This document shows positions 43,894 through 53,173 of a DNA stretch of 64,000 nt, piece by piece. The stretch's first letter is position 1, and each line of letters begins with the position of its first letter. The notes beneath the pieces were generated by a model. The model made no database searches. It was not told the DNA's origin and saw only the letters and a list, made by a program, of their open reading frames with translations. The position numbers and the translations under genes are program-made. Source of the DNA: CAVTHK01 sp964552235 (GTDB taxonomy: Bacteria; Spirochaetota; Spirochaetia; SZUA-6; CAVTHK01). The stretch is taken from positions 1 to 64,000 of the forward strand of contig CAZKGO010000015.1 of the NCBI GenBank assembly GCA_964552235.1, read 5' to 3'.

Positions 43894-43918
43894 GGGACGG
43901 CGCGCTGCGCGCCGTCCC
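43894..43918. terminator. Bidirectional hairpin between convergent genes
   Basis: GGGACGGCGCG (43894-43904) pairs with CGCGCCGTCCC (43908-43918) over a three-base loop. On the minus strand it is followed by TTTCTTG, supporting termination of the operon ending at 43927. On the plus strand there is little T enrichment. Confidence 0.7.
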
Positions 43919-43926
43919 TCGATACG

Positions 43927-45525
43927 CTACTTGGACGCGAAGCGGTCGTAGGCAGCCTGGTAGATCTGGAGGTATTTCGGCAGCCCGAGCTTCTCAAGCT
44001 GCTTGATGTAGGCGTCCCACCCTTCTTTGGCGCCGCCCTTTGTGATCCAGCCCGCCAGGGTGGCCTTGGTGTAGTTGCGGATTTCCTGCTGGAGAACCGG
44101 GATCTCCTGCTGCTCCTGGTCGCTGAACGTGACCCGGGGGAAATGCCGCTCCTGCGGCCAGACGTAGGGCTTGTAGACCTTCTCCACGTACTCTTCGCGC
44201 CTGCCCTGGTCGCGGGTCCACTTGATCTTCTCGGAGATGCGCCGGGAGATGTAGGCGGGGAAGAAGTTGTGCGGGGCGTGTTTGGTGTACTCCTCGCTGA
44301 TGCCCCGGGCCGTGTAGGTGCCGTCCTTGTTGTCGTCGATGGTGACGCCGATCGGCCCGTAGGAGAGCTGGATCGACCACAGGTCATCGGCGGTGAAGTC
44401 GGCAAAGCGGATCATCGCCTCGGGATAGGCGCACTTCTTCATGATCGTGTACTGGTTCTTCTCGACGCGGACGGCCTGGGATCGGAAGATTGGCTTGGTG
44501 ACGCCCGGCCCCTTGAGCGGCGGCAGCGGATCGAAGTCGGGCTCGTTGGGCTCGGGGATGAAGTAGGAACCCCAGTAGCCCGCGATCGGCGGGTTGGCCC
44601 GGGTCTTGGAGAGGTAGGTGTTCCAGCTGTCGGTGAACATTTCCTCGGGTATCAGCTTCTCGACGTACAGCTTGTGCATGTAGTCCATGACGTCGATCAG
44701 TCGGGGATTCGTGAGGGCGCACTCGACCTTGCCGTTGTTCACCGAGATGAAACCCGCGTCGTAGACGTACATGCCAAAGGCGCCGTAGATCTCGAACTCG
44801 CCGCCGATGGTGTTGTGGAAGATCAGGCACCAGGGGACGCTGCCCTTGGGAAGCCGCCCGTCGTCGATGCCTTTCCTGAAGCCCTTGAGCACCTCGTAGA
44901 ACTCGTCGGTGGTCGTGGGCATCTTCAGGCCAAGGGTCTTGAGCCAGCTCACGTTGATGGCCTGGATGTCCCGAATCATGTAGTCGTTCTGGATGTTGCG
45001 CGTGTAGGGCAGGCTGTAGACCTTGCCGTCCGGAAACACGATCTCGCGCCTGAGGCGCGGCTCGTCCTTGAAGGCCTGCTTCCAGTTCGGCGCGTACTTC
45101 TCGATCAGGTCATCGAGGGGGGTGACGTCGCCACCCTGCACGGCCTGCCACAGGTTGGCGTCGATGCCGCCGACGTCGAAGAGCACGTCGGGAAAGCTGC
45201 GGCTGGCGAACATCAGGTTCACCTTCTCGTTCTGCTGGGCCTGCGGGATCTCCATGAAGTTGACCTTGATGTTGGTCATCTCCTGCAGCTTCTTGACCAG
45301 GGACATTTCGGCGAACGGCACAAGTGTCTGACCGTGGCGGACGATCGCCGCGTCCACGGCGATCTGCTTGTCGACGATCGGCAGCCCCGTGGCCCGGAAC
45401 CCAACGTCCTTGAGCCTGGACTCGGATGCCTTTGCCGACTCCGTTTGCGCCGACGCAAAAAGCATTCCCGCGCCGACCGTCGCCGCAAGCACGCCGATCA
45501 ACAGCGTTCTCATGATGCTTCTCAT
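43927..45525 (-). CDS. Extracellular solute-binding protein, LplA/YtcQ type
   Basis: 532-residue carbohydrate-binding receptor of the long LplA/YtcQ type that partners LplB/LplC permeases. A signal peptide (cleavage near FASAQ, about residue 25) is followed by the family region NIKVNFMEIPQAQQNEKVNLMFASRSFPDVLF, with LPYTRNIQNDYMIRDI and PTTTDEFYEVLKGFR. The ATG at 45525 has AGGAGGTG seven bases upstream; a second ATG four codons on is less likely. It is last in the LplB-LplC-binding protein operon (47390 to 43927). Confidence 0.9.
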   Translation of the reverse strand: MRSIMRTLLIGVLAATVGAGMLFASAQTESAKASESRLKDVGFRATGLPIVDKQIAVDAAIVRHGQTLVPFAEMSLVKKLQEMTNIKVNFMEIPQAQQNEKVNLMFASRSFPDVLFDVGGIDANLWQAVQGGDVTPLDDLIEKYAPNWKQAFKDEPRLRREIVFPDGKVYSLPYTRNIQNDYMIRDIQAINVSWLKTLGLKMPTTTDEFYEVLKGFRKGIDDGRLPKGSVPWCLIFHNTIGGEFEIYGAFGMYVYDAGFISVNNGKVECALTNPRLIDVMDYMHKLYVEKLIPEEMFTDSWNTYLSKTRANPPIAGYWGSYFIPEPNEPDFDPLPPLKGPGVTKPIFRSQAVRVEKNQYTIMKKCAYPEAMIRFADFTADDLWSIQLSYGPIGVTIDDNKDGTYTARGISEEYTKHAPHNFFPAYISRRISEKIKWTRDQGRREEYVEKVYKPYVWPQERHFPRVTFSDQEQQEIPVLQQEIRNYTKATLAGWITKGGAKEGWDAYIKQLEKLGLPKYLQIYQAAYDRFASK

Positions 45526-45563
45526 GAACCACACCTCCTGCAAAATTCTCGAGGGCGACTCCG

Positions 45564-46451
45564 TCACCCCTTGATCGCACCTACCATGACACCGCGGACG
45601 TAGTGCCGCTGCACGAACGGGTACAGCACGAGCACCGGAACGCTCGCGACGATGATGATGCCGTACTTCATCGCCTCGGCCAGCATCTGGACGAAGATGG
45701 CGTTGGGATCGCCCATCGACATCTCCTCCTGGAACTGGTTCTGGATCAGGATGTCCCTCAGGACCAGCTGCAGCGGAAAGCGCTCGGGGCTGTTGAGGAA
45801 CACCAAGGCGTTGAAAAAGGCGTTCCAGTGGCCGACGGCGTAGAACACCATCAGCACCGCCGTGATGGCTCCCGACAGCGGCAGCACGACGGAAAGGAGG
45901 AAGCGAAAATCGCTGCAGCCATCGATCACCGCCGCGTCCAGGAGCTCCTGAGGCACGTTCGCCTGGAAGAACGTCCGGGCGATGATGACGTTGAACACGC
46001 TCACGGCGTTGGGCAGGATCATCACCCAGAACGTGTCGTCGAGCCGCAGGCTGCGGACCAGCAAAAACAGCGGAATCAACCCTCCGCTGAAGAACATCGT
46101 GAAGGTCAGCAGTCCCATGAACAGGTTTCGTCCCACCAGGTCCCGTCGGGACAAGGCGTATGCAGCCGTGAGCGTCAGGGTCAGGTTCAGCGTCGTGCCG
46201 CTCACCATGTAGAGCAGGCTGTTGCGGTAGCCCCGCAGGATCGCCTCGTGGTGCAGGATCTTCTCGTAGCCGAGCAGCGAGAACCCGCGGGGCACGATCC
46301 ATACGCGGCCTGTGTTCACCAGCGTCGGGTCGCTGACCGAGGCGATGACCACGAAGTAGAGCGGATAGGCGACGAGAAGCAGAACGAGGGAGAGGAACAA
46401 GTAGACCACGGCTGTGAGAATCCGATCCTGTCGCCCCAGCGCCACGGCCAT
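45564..46451 (-). CDS. Carbohydrate ABC permease, LplC/YtcP family
   Basis: 295-residue inner-membrane permease with six predicted helices. The EAA-type loop is ELLDAAVIDGCSDFRFLLSVVLP. The C-terminus VQRHYVRGVMVGAIKG is typical of the LplC/YtcP family. It lies between the LplB-type permease (12-base gap) and the binding protein (38-base gap) in one operon. Confidence 0.92.
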   Translation of the reverse strand: MAVALGRQDRILTAVVYLFLSLVLLLVAYPLYFVVIASVSDPTLVNTGRVWIVPRGFSLLGYEKILHHEAILRGYRNSLLYMVSGTTLNLTLTLTAAYALSRRDLVGRNLFMGLLTFTMFFSGGLIPLFLLVRSLRLDDTFWVMILPNAVSVFNVIIARTFFQANVPQELLDAAVIDGCSDFRFLLSVVLPLSGAITAVLMVFYAVGHWNAFFNALVFLNSPERFPLQLVLRDILIQNQFQEEMSMGDPNAIFVQMLAEAMKYGIIIVASVPVLVLYPFVQRHYVRGVMVGAIKG

Positions 46452-46463
46452 CGATCCCTCCCG

Positions 46464-47390
46464 CTACCAGAGACCTGTCTGGCCGAGCGCCTTGGAAAGG
46501 CGGTTGACCGAGAGCAGCAGGAGGAAGTTGATCACCGCGTTGAACAGCTCCACCGCCGAGGCAAAGCTGTACTGGGCGTTCAGCAGGCCCATCTTGTACA
46601 CGTACGTCGATATCACCTCCGACCGCGCGAGGTTGAGCGCGTTCTGCATCAGGTAGACCTTCTCGAAGCCCACGCCCATGATGTGGCCGGCGCGCAGGAT
46701 CAGGAGGATGACGATCGTCGGGAGTATTCCAGGGAGGTCAACGTGCACGACCCGCTGCGCCAGGGTCGCGCCGTCCACGATGGCCGCCTCATGCAGCTGC
46801 GGGTCAACGGCGCTGAGCGCCGCCAGGTAGATGATCGTGCCCCAGCCCGCGTTCTGCCACACCCCGGACCACACGTAGAGCGACTGGAACAGCTCGGGCC
46901 TGCCGAGAAAGAAGGCCCGCTCGCCTCCCAGGAGATCCACCAGGTGATTGACTAGGCCGTAGTTCTTGGAGAGGAAGACCGACAGCATCCCGACGATCAC
47001 CACCGTCGAGATGAAGTGCGGAGCGTAGGTGACGAGCTGAACGGTCTTCTTGAACCGCTGCCCGGGCAGCAGGTTCATGGCGATGGCCAGAATGATCGGG
47101 ATGGGGAAGCCGGCGGCGAGCTCGTACAGGCTGAGCGTGATCGTGTTGCGGACGAGCGGCCAGAAGCTCGGCACGCCAAAGAAGCGGACCAGGTGCTTGA
47201 GCCCGACCCAGGGGCTGCCGAGGATGCCGAGGTGCGGCCTGAAGTCCTTGAACGCGATGATCCTGCCGTACATGGGGACATACACGAAGAAGCCGACAAA
47301 GCAGAGGGTAGGCAGGAGCAGCAGGTAGAGCTGGTACGAGCGGAGAATGCGGCTCTTCAGTGACAGGCCAGCACCGCGTTCCACGTGCAC
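46464..47390 (-). CDS. Carbohydrate ABC permease, LplB family
   Basis: 308-residue permease. Family markers are VPMYGRIIAFKDF, GSPWVGLKH, RFKKTVQLVTYAPHFIS, GWGTIIYLAALSAVDPQLHEAAIVDGAT (EAA loop) and the C-terminal QTGLW. The GTG start at 47390 has GGGAGGAG immediately upstream. It is first gene of its operon, with a promoter at 47412-47441. It is homologous to the truncated permease at 1-911 but not its neighbour. Confidence 0.92.
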   Translation of the reverse strand: MHVERGAGLSLKSRILRSYQLYLLLLPTLCFVGFFVYVPMYGRIIAFKDFRPHLGILGSPWVGLKHLVRFFGVPSFWPLVRNTITLSLYELAAGFPIPIILAIAMNLLPGQRFKKTVQLVTYAPHFISTVVIVGMLSVFLSKNYGLVNHLVDLLGGERAFFLGRPELFQSLYVWSGVWQNAGWGTIIYLAALSAVDPQLHEAAIVDGATLAQRVVHVDLPGILPTIVILLILRAGHIMGVGFEKVYLMQNALNLARSEVISTYVYKMGLLNAQYSFASAVELFNAVINFLLLLSVNRLSKALGQTGLW

Positions 47391-47411
47391 TGCTCCTCCC
47401 TGACCGGCAGC

Positions 47412-47441
47412 ACTCTACCCTGCGGCAACCCTTTCCGTCAA
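47412..47441 (-). promoter_or_regulatory. Promoter of the LplB-LplC-binding protein operon
   Basis: Minus strand TTGACG (47441-47436), 18-base spacer, TAGAGT (47417-47412). The predicted leader of about 15 bases contains GGGAGGAG. This separates the LplABC-type operon from the upstream URO-D gene. Confidence 0.5.
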
Positions 47442-47481
47442 AAGCCCTGTTGACGCACGCTTGAGATGAGGCAACGGGACG

Positions 47482-48642
47482 TCACCCCAGCAGCAGGCGC
47501 AGCCTCTCCCGGTAGTAGCAGAAGTCGGACCACGAGATGTCGGGAGGCGCCAGGTGGTCGAGGTGGGCGATGTAGCCGCCGCTGCGCAGGAGAAACGGAA
47601 TGGCTTCCAGCTCACAGTCGACGGCGGGGCGGCCGAGCGCAACCTTCTTCTTGTCGATCCCTCCCATCATCTGCAGGCGCGGGTAGCGCTTGCGGATGGC
47701 GGCGAGGTCGTTGCCGGCCTGGACCTCCATCGGGTACAGCCCGGTCACTCCCGCCTCCAGGAACAGCGGAATCAGCTCGTCGAGGTTGCCGTCGGTGTCC
47801 ACGAGGATCGTGGAGACGCCCCTGGCCTTGAGAAAGGAGGTGATCTTCCGGTAGCAGGGCATCATGAACTCGCGGAAGAGCGCCGGGGAGATGAGCGGGC
47901 CGTTGCGGTAGGCCATGTCCTCCCAGAAATGCGTGCAATCGACGCTCACGACCGAGAGGGCCTGCTCCCAGAGGTCGATCCAGAGATCCGTCGTGAAAGA
48001 AAGAATGTCTCTGATCAGGTCGGGCTGGTCGTAGTAGCCGAGGAACAGCGCCTCTTCGCCCATGAGCAGGCGCGGGAAGCCGAAAAAGCCGTAGGGGAGA
48101 CCGCCTAACGCCAGCGGGTGGTCCCGCTCCCCGTAGGCGGCCACGCGGGCGGGCCAGTCGGCGGGCACGCGCGAGGCAAGGTCGCGCGGGAATCGCTCGG
48201 CCTTGAGGCGCTCGAAGTCGTCGCGGCAGGAGACGGGAAAGGCGAGGCACCGCGGAACCGACGCTGCCCGCTTGTTGACCATCTTGCGGACCCCGTACTC
48301 GTCCTGGATCACGCGGAAATCGTCGGTCTCGTCCACCACCGCCGCGGCAAAGGGCGGCTGGAAACCGCAGTTGATCGCCAGGCTCACCAGCGCCGGATCG
48401 AGGCCGAGCTGCTCGTGCACGTCGCGGTCGCGAGCCTTGACGGTAGAGGTGTCGTCGTGGGGCACCGACTCGCCGCGCACGCCTTCGCCGGGCACGAACT
48501 CCTTATGCAGGCCGTGCCTGCGCTCGAGCCCCTCCCCGTACCAGCGCTCGAGGGTCTCGACCCAGTAGCCCATCTCCCAGTTCAAGTGGCGATCGGGCTT
48601 CTGGAAGGCCATGATCGCGACAAACCGCTCTCGCGCGTTCAT
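47482..48642 (-). CDS. Uroporphyrinogen decarboxylase-fold protein (sugar-locus subtype)
   Basis: 386 residues with the URO-D/MtaA TIM-barrel fold. The N-terminus MNARERFVAIMAFQKPDR corresponds to the family's ERxxAxxxxxxPDR. LVDTDGNLDELIPLFLEAGVTGLYPMEVQAG and LQMMGGIDKK resemble URO-D core strands. The chain ends HLDHLAPPDISWSDFCYYRE. In that region the methyltransferase-type Zn signature (HxC, later Cys) is not evident. True haem synthesis is unlikely in this context. Relatives in sugar-transport loci have no known reaction. It follows the 111-residue gene by 12 bases. Confidence 0.8.
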   Translation of the reverse strand: MNARERFVAIMAFQKPDRHLNWEMGYWVETLERWYGEGLERRHGLHKEFVPGEGVRGESVPHDDTSTVKARDRDVHEQLGLDPALVSLAINCGFQPPFAAAVVDETDDFRVIQDEYGVRKMVNKRAASVPRCLAFPVSCRDDFERLKAERFPRDLASRVPADWPARVAAYGERDHPLALGGLPYGFFGFPRLLMGEEALFLGYYDQPDLIRDILSFTTDLWIDLWEQALSVVSVDCTHFWEDMAYRNGPLISPALFREFMMPCYRKITSFLKARGVSTILVDTDGNLDELIPLFLEAGVTGLYPMEVQAGNDLAAIRKRYPRLQMMGGIDKKKVALGRPAVDCELEAIPFLLRSGGYIAHLDHLAPPDISWSDFCYYRERLRLLLG

Positions 48643-48654
48643 GGGCGGCTCCGT

Positions 48655-48990
48655 CTACTCCTTGAGCACGAGATGAATCGTGGTCTTGACGTGCGGGTTC
48701 CTGCCGGCGATCTGGGTGCGCAGCCGCAGCCAGCCGCCGAAGTGGCGCACGCGCAGAAAGTGGCTGCCCGGCGCGATGATCGGCGGGAAGCTGCTGCCCT
48801 CGTCGATCCAGTCAATGCCGTCCACCGACACCTGGACCGAGGACTGCATCTTGACGCCTATGCCCGACATCTCGTGGATCCGGATAAAGAACATCGCCTC
48901 GCTCGCCCAGCCGGCCTCGTAGGGCTCGGTGTCGAAGCCCTGGCTGTACTCCTTCATCCTCTCCAGAACTACGGTGTAGAAGTTCCTCAT
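48655..48990 (-). CDS. Unrecognised 111-aa protein, paralogue of 37857-38180 (second six-gene locus)
   Basis: No known family recognised. Shares with the 107-residue protein the block TEPYEAGWASEA near the start, DGIDWIDEGSSFPP, FGGWLRL and the C-terminal VLKE. No signal peptide or membrane segment. The ATG at 48990 overlaps the stop of the 319-residue gene (ATGA), so the two are made together, most simply as a complex. It is the last gene in the repeated six-gene order; a URO-D-fold gene follows. Confidence 0.68.
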   Translation of the reverse strand: MRNFYTVVLERMKEYSQGFDTEPYEAGWASEAMFFIRIHEMSGIGVKMQSSVQVSVDGIDWIDEGSSFPPIIAPGSHFLRVRHFGGWLRLRTQIAGRNPHVKTTIHLVLKE

Positions 48991-49946
48991 CTTGCGACCT
49001 CTTTGCCGGTCGAGTTGACGATCGAGTCGACGAACAGGAACACCCTGCGGTTGGTGTCGGCCTCGACCCACACGACGGGGTTGAGCAGCCAGTTGATGCG
49101 CGGGAACGCATCAACCTGCGACGGCGTGATGCCCCTCAGGTCGAAGACCCGGTTGACCGAGCGCAGCTGCACGTACTCCCGCTTTGCCAGGTCCACGGTC
49201 AGCGAGAAGTAGTGCCAGTTGATCTTGTCGGGCGTCTCGTTGAAGCACAGCTTCTGGTGTCCGTCGGGCACCTCCATGAAGCTGTCGCCGCGGCCGTCGG
49301 GATAGCGTTTGCCCAGCCACTGCGGGTCGATCCCGCGCTTCAAGTAGACTTTCTTTCCTGAAGCGGGGTCGTCCGGGTCCTCGCCCGGGGCGCTCTGGCC
49401 CATGTCGCCCCAGTCCTCGTCAGTGCCCTCGCAGGCCTTGAGTATCTGCCAGCGCTGCTGCATCTTGCCGTCGGTGGCGTTCACGTAGCGGGCGCCGTAG
49501 AACGAACGTACGTCGTCGTCCTGCACGTCCCACATGAAGCCGAAAGCGCGGATGTCGCTCTCGCCGAGGCCGGGCCGGTCCATCTCGGCCTTGAACGTGT
49601 ACCACATCTCGCAGCGCAGCAGCTGCCGCTTGAGGTAGGTCAGGCGCTTGATCGCGTGACCGATGCTGCCCTTGATCGGCTGCTCCGACGCCTTGCCGGC
49701 CACGGGGCGGGTGCCGATCTTGAGCGAGTAGGTGCCGCTGATCGAGCCGTGGGTGCCCACGTAGCCGAAGGTGGCCGAGCTGAGCATCGGCGGCCCCCAG
49801 TCGGAGTAGCGCTGCTGCGCCGGAAAATAGTCGAACACGTCCTGCCTCAGGTTGGGCGTGAGCACCACCCAGCCGCACAGCCCGCGGTCGAAATCATCGT
49901 GGAAGATGATCTCGGACAACGGCTCGTAGTTGTACAGGCTCCCCAT
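48987..49946 (-). CDS. Unrecognised 319-aa protein, paralogue of 36958-37815 (second six-gene locus)
   Basis: Family not recognised. Shares with the 285-residue protein the blocks EIIFHDDFDRGLCGW, GTYSLKIGTR, YVNATDGKMQQRWQ, LCFNETPDKINWHYFSLTVDLA and VFLFVDS. It carries about 30 extra residues in the middle, acidic and proline-rich (EDWGDMGQSAPGEDPDDP). No export signal. GAGGAGG precedes the ATG. It is 72 bases downstream of the MalG-like permease in one operon. A beta-sandwich carbohydrate-binding or modifying role is possible but not shown. Confidence 0.7.
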   Translation of the reverse strand: MGSLYNYEPLSEIIFHDDFDRGLCGWVVLTPNLRQDVFDYFPAQQRYSDWGPPMLSSATFGYVGTHGSISGTYSLKIGTRPVAGKASEQPIKGSIGHAIKRLTYLKRQLLRCEMWYTFKAEMDRPGLGESDIRAFGFMWDVQDDDVRSFYGARYVNATDGKMQQRWQILKACEGTDEDWGDMGQSAPGEDPDDPASGKKVYLKRGIDPQWLGKRYPDGRGDSFMEVPDGHQKLCFNETPDKINWHYFSLTVDLAKREYVQLRSVNRVFDLRGITPSQVDAFPRINWLLNPVVWVEADTNRRVFLFVDSIVNSTGKEVAR

Positions 49947-50018
49947 GCGGACCTCCTCTTGAGTGTCTGCCCCGCGCCGCGAACCCCGCCCTGCGGCGTA
50001 CGCGCCGGGGCGGCCGTC

Positions 50019-50834
50019 TTATCCCTTGACCGCGCCGAACGTCAGGCCTCGAATCAGGTTCTTCTGCGCGAGATAGGAGAACAGCAGGATCGGCAGGACC
50101 GCGAGGATGCCGGCAGCGCAGATCTGCCCCCAGAGGATCCCCATCTCGCCGATGAGCTGCGGAACCACGACGGGAACGGTTTTGGTCTTGGGGTTGGTGA
50201 AGATCAGGGCGAACAGGAACTCGTTCCAGGACAAGGTAAAGGCAAAGATCGCGGTCGCGGTGAGCCCCGGAGCCGACACGGGCACCGTGATGCGGAAGAA
50301 TGCGCCGAGGGGGCTGCAGCCGTCGATCTTGGCGGACTCCTCCATCTCGACGGGCACGCCGAGAAAGAACCCGCGCATCATCCAGACCACGAAGGGTGTC
50401 TGGAAGGCGGTAAAGAGCAGGATCACGGACAGGTGCGTCCCGGCCAGGCCCCAGCTCTTCATCATCAGGAACAGCGGAATCACGGCACCCACGGGCGGCA
50501 TCATCCTGGTGAAGAGGATGAGGAAGAGCAGGAACTTGCTGCCCCGGAAATGGTAGCGGGCAAAGCTGTAGGCGCCGAGGGTGCCGCACAGCATCGACAG
50601 AAAAGCGGAGCTCACCGAGACGACGATGCTGTTGTAGAAGTAGCGGTGCAGCTGGAGCTTCTGGAACACCTCGCCGTAGTTGCTGAGGGTCGGGTGAAAC
50701 ACAAAGTAGGTCGAAAACAGCTCCTTGGGCGGCTTGAACGACATCAGGAGCATGTGCACGAACGGCCAGACAAAGACCAGGATCACCAGCCCGGCGCCGA
50801 CGGTGTGCAGGGCAGCGCGCGCATTCGGCTTCAC
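50019..50834 (-). CDS. Sugar ABC transporter permease, MalG-like (second six-gene locus)
   Basis: 271 residues, six predicted helices. EAA loop EMEESAKIDGCSPLGAFFRITVP and C-terminus NLIRGLTFGAVKG. The GTG start at 50834 overlaps the MalF-like stop by four bases (GTGA); the open frame continues upstream inside the MalF-like gene but is not used. Like the other systems here it lacks a local ATPase gene. Confidence 0.92.
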   Translation of the reverse strand: MKPNARAALHTVGAGLVILVFVWPFVHMLLMSFKPPKELFSTYFVFHPTLSNYGEVFQKLQLHRYFYNSIVVSVSSAFLSMLCGTLGAYSFARYHFRGSKFLLFLILFTRMMPPVGAVIPLFLMMKSWGLAGTHLSVILLFTAFQTPFVVWMMRGFFLGVPVEMEESAKIDGCSPLGAFFRITVPVSAPGLTATAIFAFTLSWNEFLFALIFTNPKTKTVPVVVPQLIGEMGILWGQICAAGILAVLPILLFSYLAQKNLIRGLTFGAVKG

Positions 50835-51709
50835 AGCTGGATCTCCCGGGACAGGACGCTGAAGTACACCAGGCTGAGGATCCCGGTGATCGAAAGCAGC
50901 ACCACCGACATGGCCGAGGACTGGCCGCCGTCGAAGAAACGGAACAGTGTCTTGTAGATCATGATGCTCTGCGTCATCGTGACACTGGCCGGGCCGCCCT
51001 CGGTGAGAACCCAGATGATGTCGAAGAGGCGCAGCGTGAAAATCGTCTGGAACAGCAGGATGATCGAGATTACGGGCCGCAGCATCGGCACGGTGATCAT
51101 CCTGAAGATCTGAACCCGGCTCGCCCCGTCGACCGCAGCCGCGTCGTAGGGCTCCTGGGGAAGCGACTGCAGGCCCGCGAGAACGACGAGGGCCACGAAG
51201 GGCATGTCCCGCCACACGGTGGTGAAGATCACGCTGAACAGGGCCGTGGATGGCTGCGCGATCCACGCGGGCCCCTCGATGCCCAGCGATCGCAGCACGG
51301 CGTTGATCGGCCCGAGATCCGGGTCCCACAGCAGCCGCCAGATCAGGGCCATCACCGCGGGTGGGCTGAGGTAGGGAGAGAGGGCGAGCAGCCGATAGAC
51401 CCGCCTCAAGGCCATGCGCGCATTGAGCATCAGCGCCATCGCCATTCCGAAAACGAACTCCGCAAGAACCGAAATTGCCGTGTACGCGAGGGTGATGAGT
51501 ACCGAGGAATGGAACACCCTGTCGGCGAACAGCTTCGCATAGTTGGCCAGCCCGACGTACGTGAACTTGGGAAGCACTACGTTGTAGGAGAAGAGGCTGA
51601 AGATCACGTTCTGGATCAGCGGGTAGATCAGCAGAGGCAGGACGACCACCGCCGAGGGCAGGAGCAGGAGGTACGGTACGAGTTGCTTGCGGAAGGCTCG
51701 GCCGCTCAT
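50831..51709 (-). CDS. Sugar ABC transporter permease, MalF-like (second six-gene locus)
   Basis: 292 residues, six predicted helices. EAA loop SLPQEPYDAAAVDGASRVQIFRMITVP, with LLALSPYLSPPAVMALIWRLL preceding it as in MalF/UgpA-type permeases. It starts 48 bases after the binding-protein gene and overlaps the MalG-like gene. Its ATG at 51709 is preceded by a purine-rich stretch (GGGGGAGG). Confidence 0.92.
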   Translation of the reverse strand: MSGRAFRKQLVPYLLLLPSAVVVLPLLIYPLIQNVIFSLFSYNVVLPKFTYVGLANYAKLFADRVFHSSVLITLAYTAISVLAEFVFGMAMALMLNARMALRRVYRLLALSPYLSPPAVMALIWRLLWDPDLGPINAVLRSLGIEGPAWIAQPSTALFSVIFTTVWRDMPFVALVVLAGLQSLPQEPYDAAAVDGASRVQIFRMITVPMLRPVISIILLFQTIFTLRLFDIIWVLTEGGPASVTMTQSIMIYKTLFRFFDGGQSSAMSVVLLSITGILSLVYFSVLSREIQL

Positions 51710-51757
51710 GGCTCGGGGGAGGCCGGGCCTCCCCCTTGATCTGCGTGCAGTCTCGGG

Positions 51758-53083
51758 CTACTTCTTCTGGGTCAGGGCGTCGATCTCCTTGGCCGCGTCA
51801 TCCATCGCCTGCTTGGCCGGCTTGGCGTTGTTGAGCGCCAGGGAGTAGTGCTTGGCCGCAATCTCGCGCACCTGCACCCACTCGGGGAACGGAGGCGGAA
51901 TCTTGATGGCGGCGTAGTAGTCGGCGACGATCTTGGCGCCCGTGGACCCTGCCGCCGCCTGGGCGAACTCGGGGGTGGCGAACACCGAAATCCTCGTCGG
52001 ACCGTTTCCCTTTATGAGCTCGTAGACCTGGTTCTCCTTGTTCGTGACGAACTTCATCCACTCCCAGGCCATGGCGTTCTTCTTGCTCTTCTTGTTGAGG
52101 AACAGGCCCCAACCGCCTCCGTGGCCGTAGCCGAGGCCGGCGCCGACCTTTTCGGCCACGTAGCCGAGCTCGATCGAGCCGGCCACCTTGGAGTCCTTGG
52201 GGTTGTTGTACTGGGCCGCGTAGTTCCACCAGTGGGCGGCCTGGGCGGACTTGCCCTCCTTGATCAGGGTCGCCTCTTCGGTGGACGTGTAGGAGAAGGT
52301 CCCCGGAGGCGCCACCTTGTACTTGTGCACGATGTCGATGAGGAACTGGACGGCCTCGATGGCGGCCGGCGTGTTGATCGTGGCCTTGCGGGTCTTGTCG
52401 TCGACGATCCTCGCGCCGAAAGCGTACAGCCAGGTCTCCAGGTCGTCGACCATCTGCGACCCCTCCTTACCCTTGAAGGAGAAGCCGTAGACGTCGAGGA
52501 CGCCGTCGCCGTTGGTGTCCATGGTCATCTTCTGGGCGTTCTGGATGAACGTGGGAATCGGGTACGGCTTGGTCTGCGGGCTGGGAAGGCCGAGCTTGGT
52601 GATCAGGTCCTTTCGGAAGAGCGTCGATGCCAGGCCTGAGCGCATCGGGAGAGCTCCGTAGACCCCGTCGTCGGCCTTGAACATCTCGACGAATCCTTTC
52701 GAGAAGTCGTCGAAGTCGGGTATCTCCTTGAACTTGTTCTTGAGGTCGACAAAGGCGTTGCCGCCGAGGTCTGTCCTGTAGATGTTGTTCGCCAGCGATA
52801 TGATGTCGAACTCGCCGCTGCCCGACGAAATCTCGATCATCGCCTTTTCACGGACGACGTCCACGGAGTAGGGCGCCGGGGTGATCTTGACGTTCGGGTG
52901 GTCCTTCTGGAACTTCGCCGCGAGATCCCCCTCGCCCGTCACGGTCCACAGCACCGGGTGGAGCAGCCAGGTGATCTCGACGGGACCGGTTGCGGCCGCC
53001 GCCTTTTCCTGCCCGCCGCCGGCCCACAGCACGTTGCCAGTCAGCAGCGCTGCTGCCGCGATCAGCACGAATCGCTTGACCAT
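51758..53083 (-). CDS. Carbohydrate ABC transporter substrate-binding protein (second six-gene locus)
   Basis: 441-residue periplasmic receptor. The signal peptide ends at VLWAGGGQE, the Gly-rich cleavage region I associate with Spirochaetota binding proteins. Mature-domain cues are FQKDHPNVKITPAPY, EIDISLANN-like FDIISLANN, MKFVTNKENQ and a C-terminal AKEIDALTQKK. A calcium-binding-like DTNGDGVLDVYG segment occurs near residue 190-200. AGAGGAGGTG precedes the ATG at 53083. A strong promoter lies at 53112-53140, so the transport genes can be expressed independently of the flavoprotein upstream. Confidence 0.9.
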   Translation of the reverse strand: MVKRFVLIAAAALLTGNVLWAGGGQEKAAAATGPVEITWLLHPVLWTVTGEGDLAAKFQKDHPNVKITPAPYSVDVVREKAMIEISSGSGEFDIISLANNIYRTDLGGNAFVDLKNKFKEIPDFDDFSKGFVEMFKADDGVYGALPMRSGLASTLFRKDLITKLGLPSPQTKPYPIPTFIQNAQKMTMDTNGDGVLDVYGFSFKGKEGSQMVDDLETWLYAFGARIVDDKTRKATINTPAAIEAVQFLIDIVHKYKVAPPGTFSYTSTEEATLIKEGKSAQAAHWWNYAAQYNNPKDSKVAGSIELGYVAEKVGAGLGYGHGGGWGLFLNKKSKKNAMAWEWMKFVTNKENQVYELIKGNGPTRISVFATPEFAQAAAGSTGAKIVADYYAAIKIPPPFPEWVQVREIAAKHYSLALNNAKPAKQAMDDAAKEIDALTQKK

Positions 53084-53111
53084 ACGCACCTCCTCTGTTT
53101 GGCGCTGCTGA

Positions 53112-53140
53112 AGCATAGACGCCCCTCTCGGAGCCGTCAA
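53112..53140 (-). promoter_or_regulatory. Promoter of the second-locus transporter genes
   Basis: Minus strand TTGACG (53140-53135), 17-base spacer, TATGCT (53117-53112). The short leader contains AGAGGAGGTG before the ATG at 53083. An A/T run (53141-53148) lies directly upstream and may act as an UP element. Confidence 0.65.
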
Positions 53141-53173
53141 GTTTTTTTGCGGTCCGCTTGCCCCGCCTGGCTG

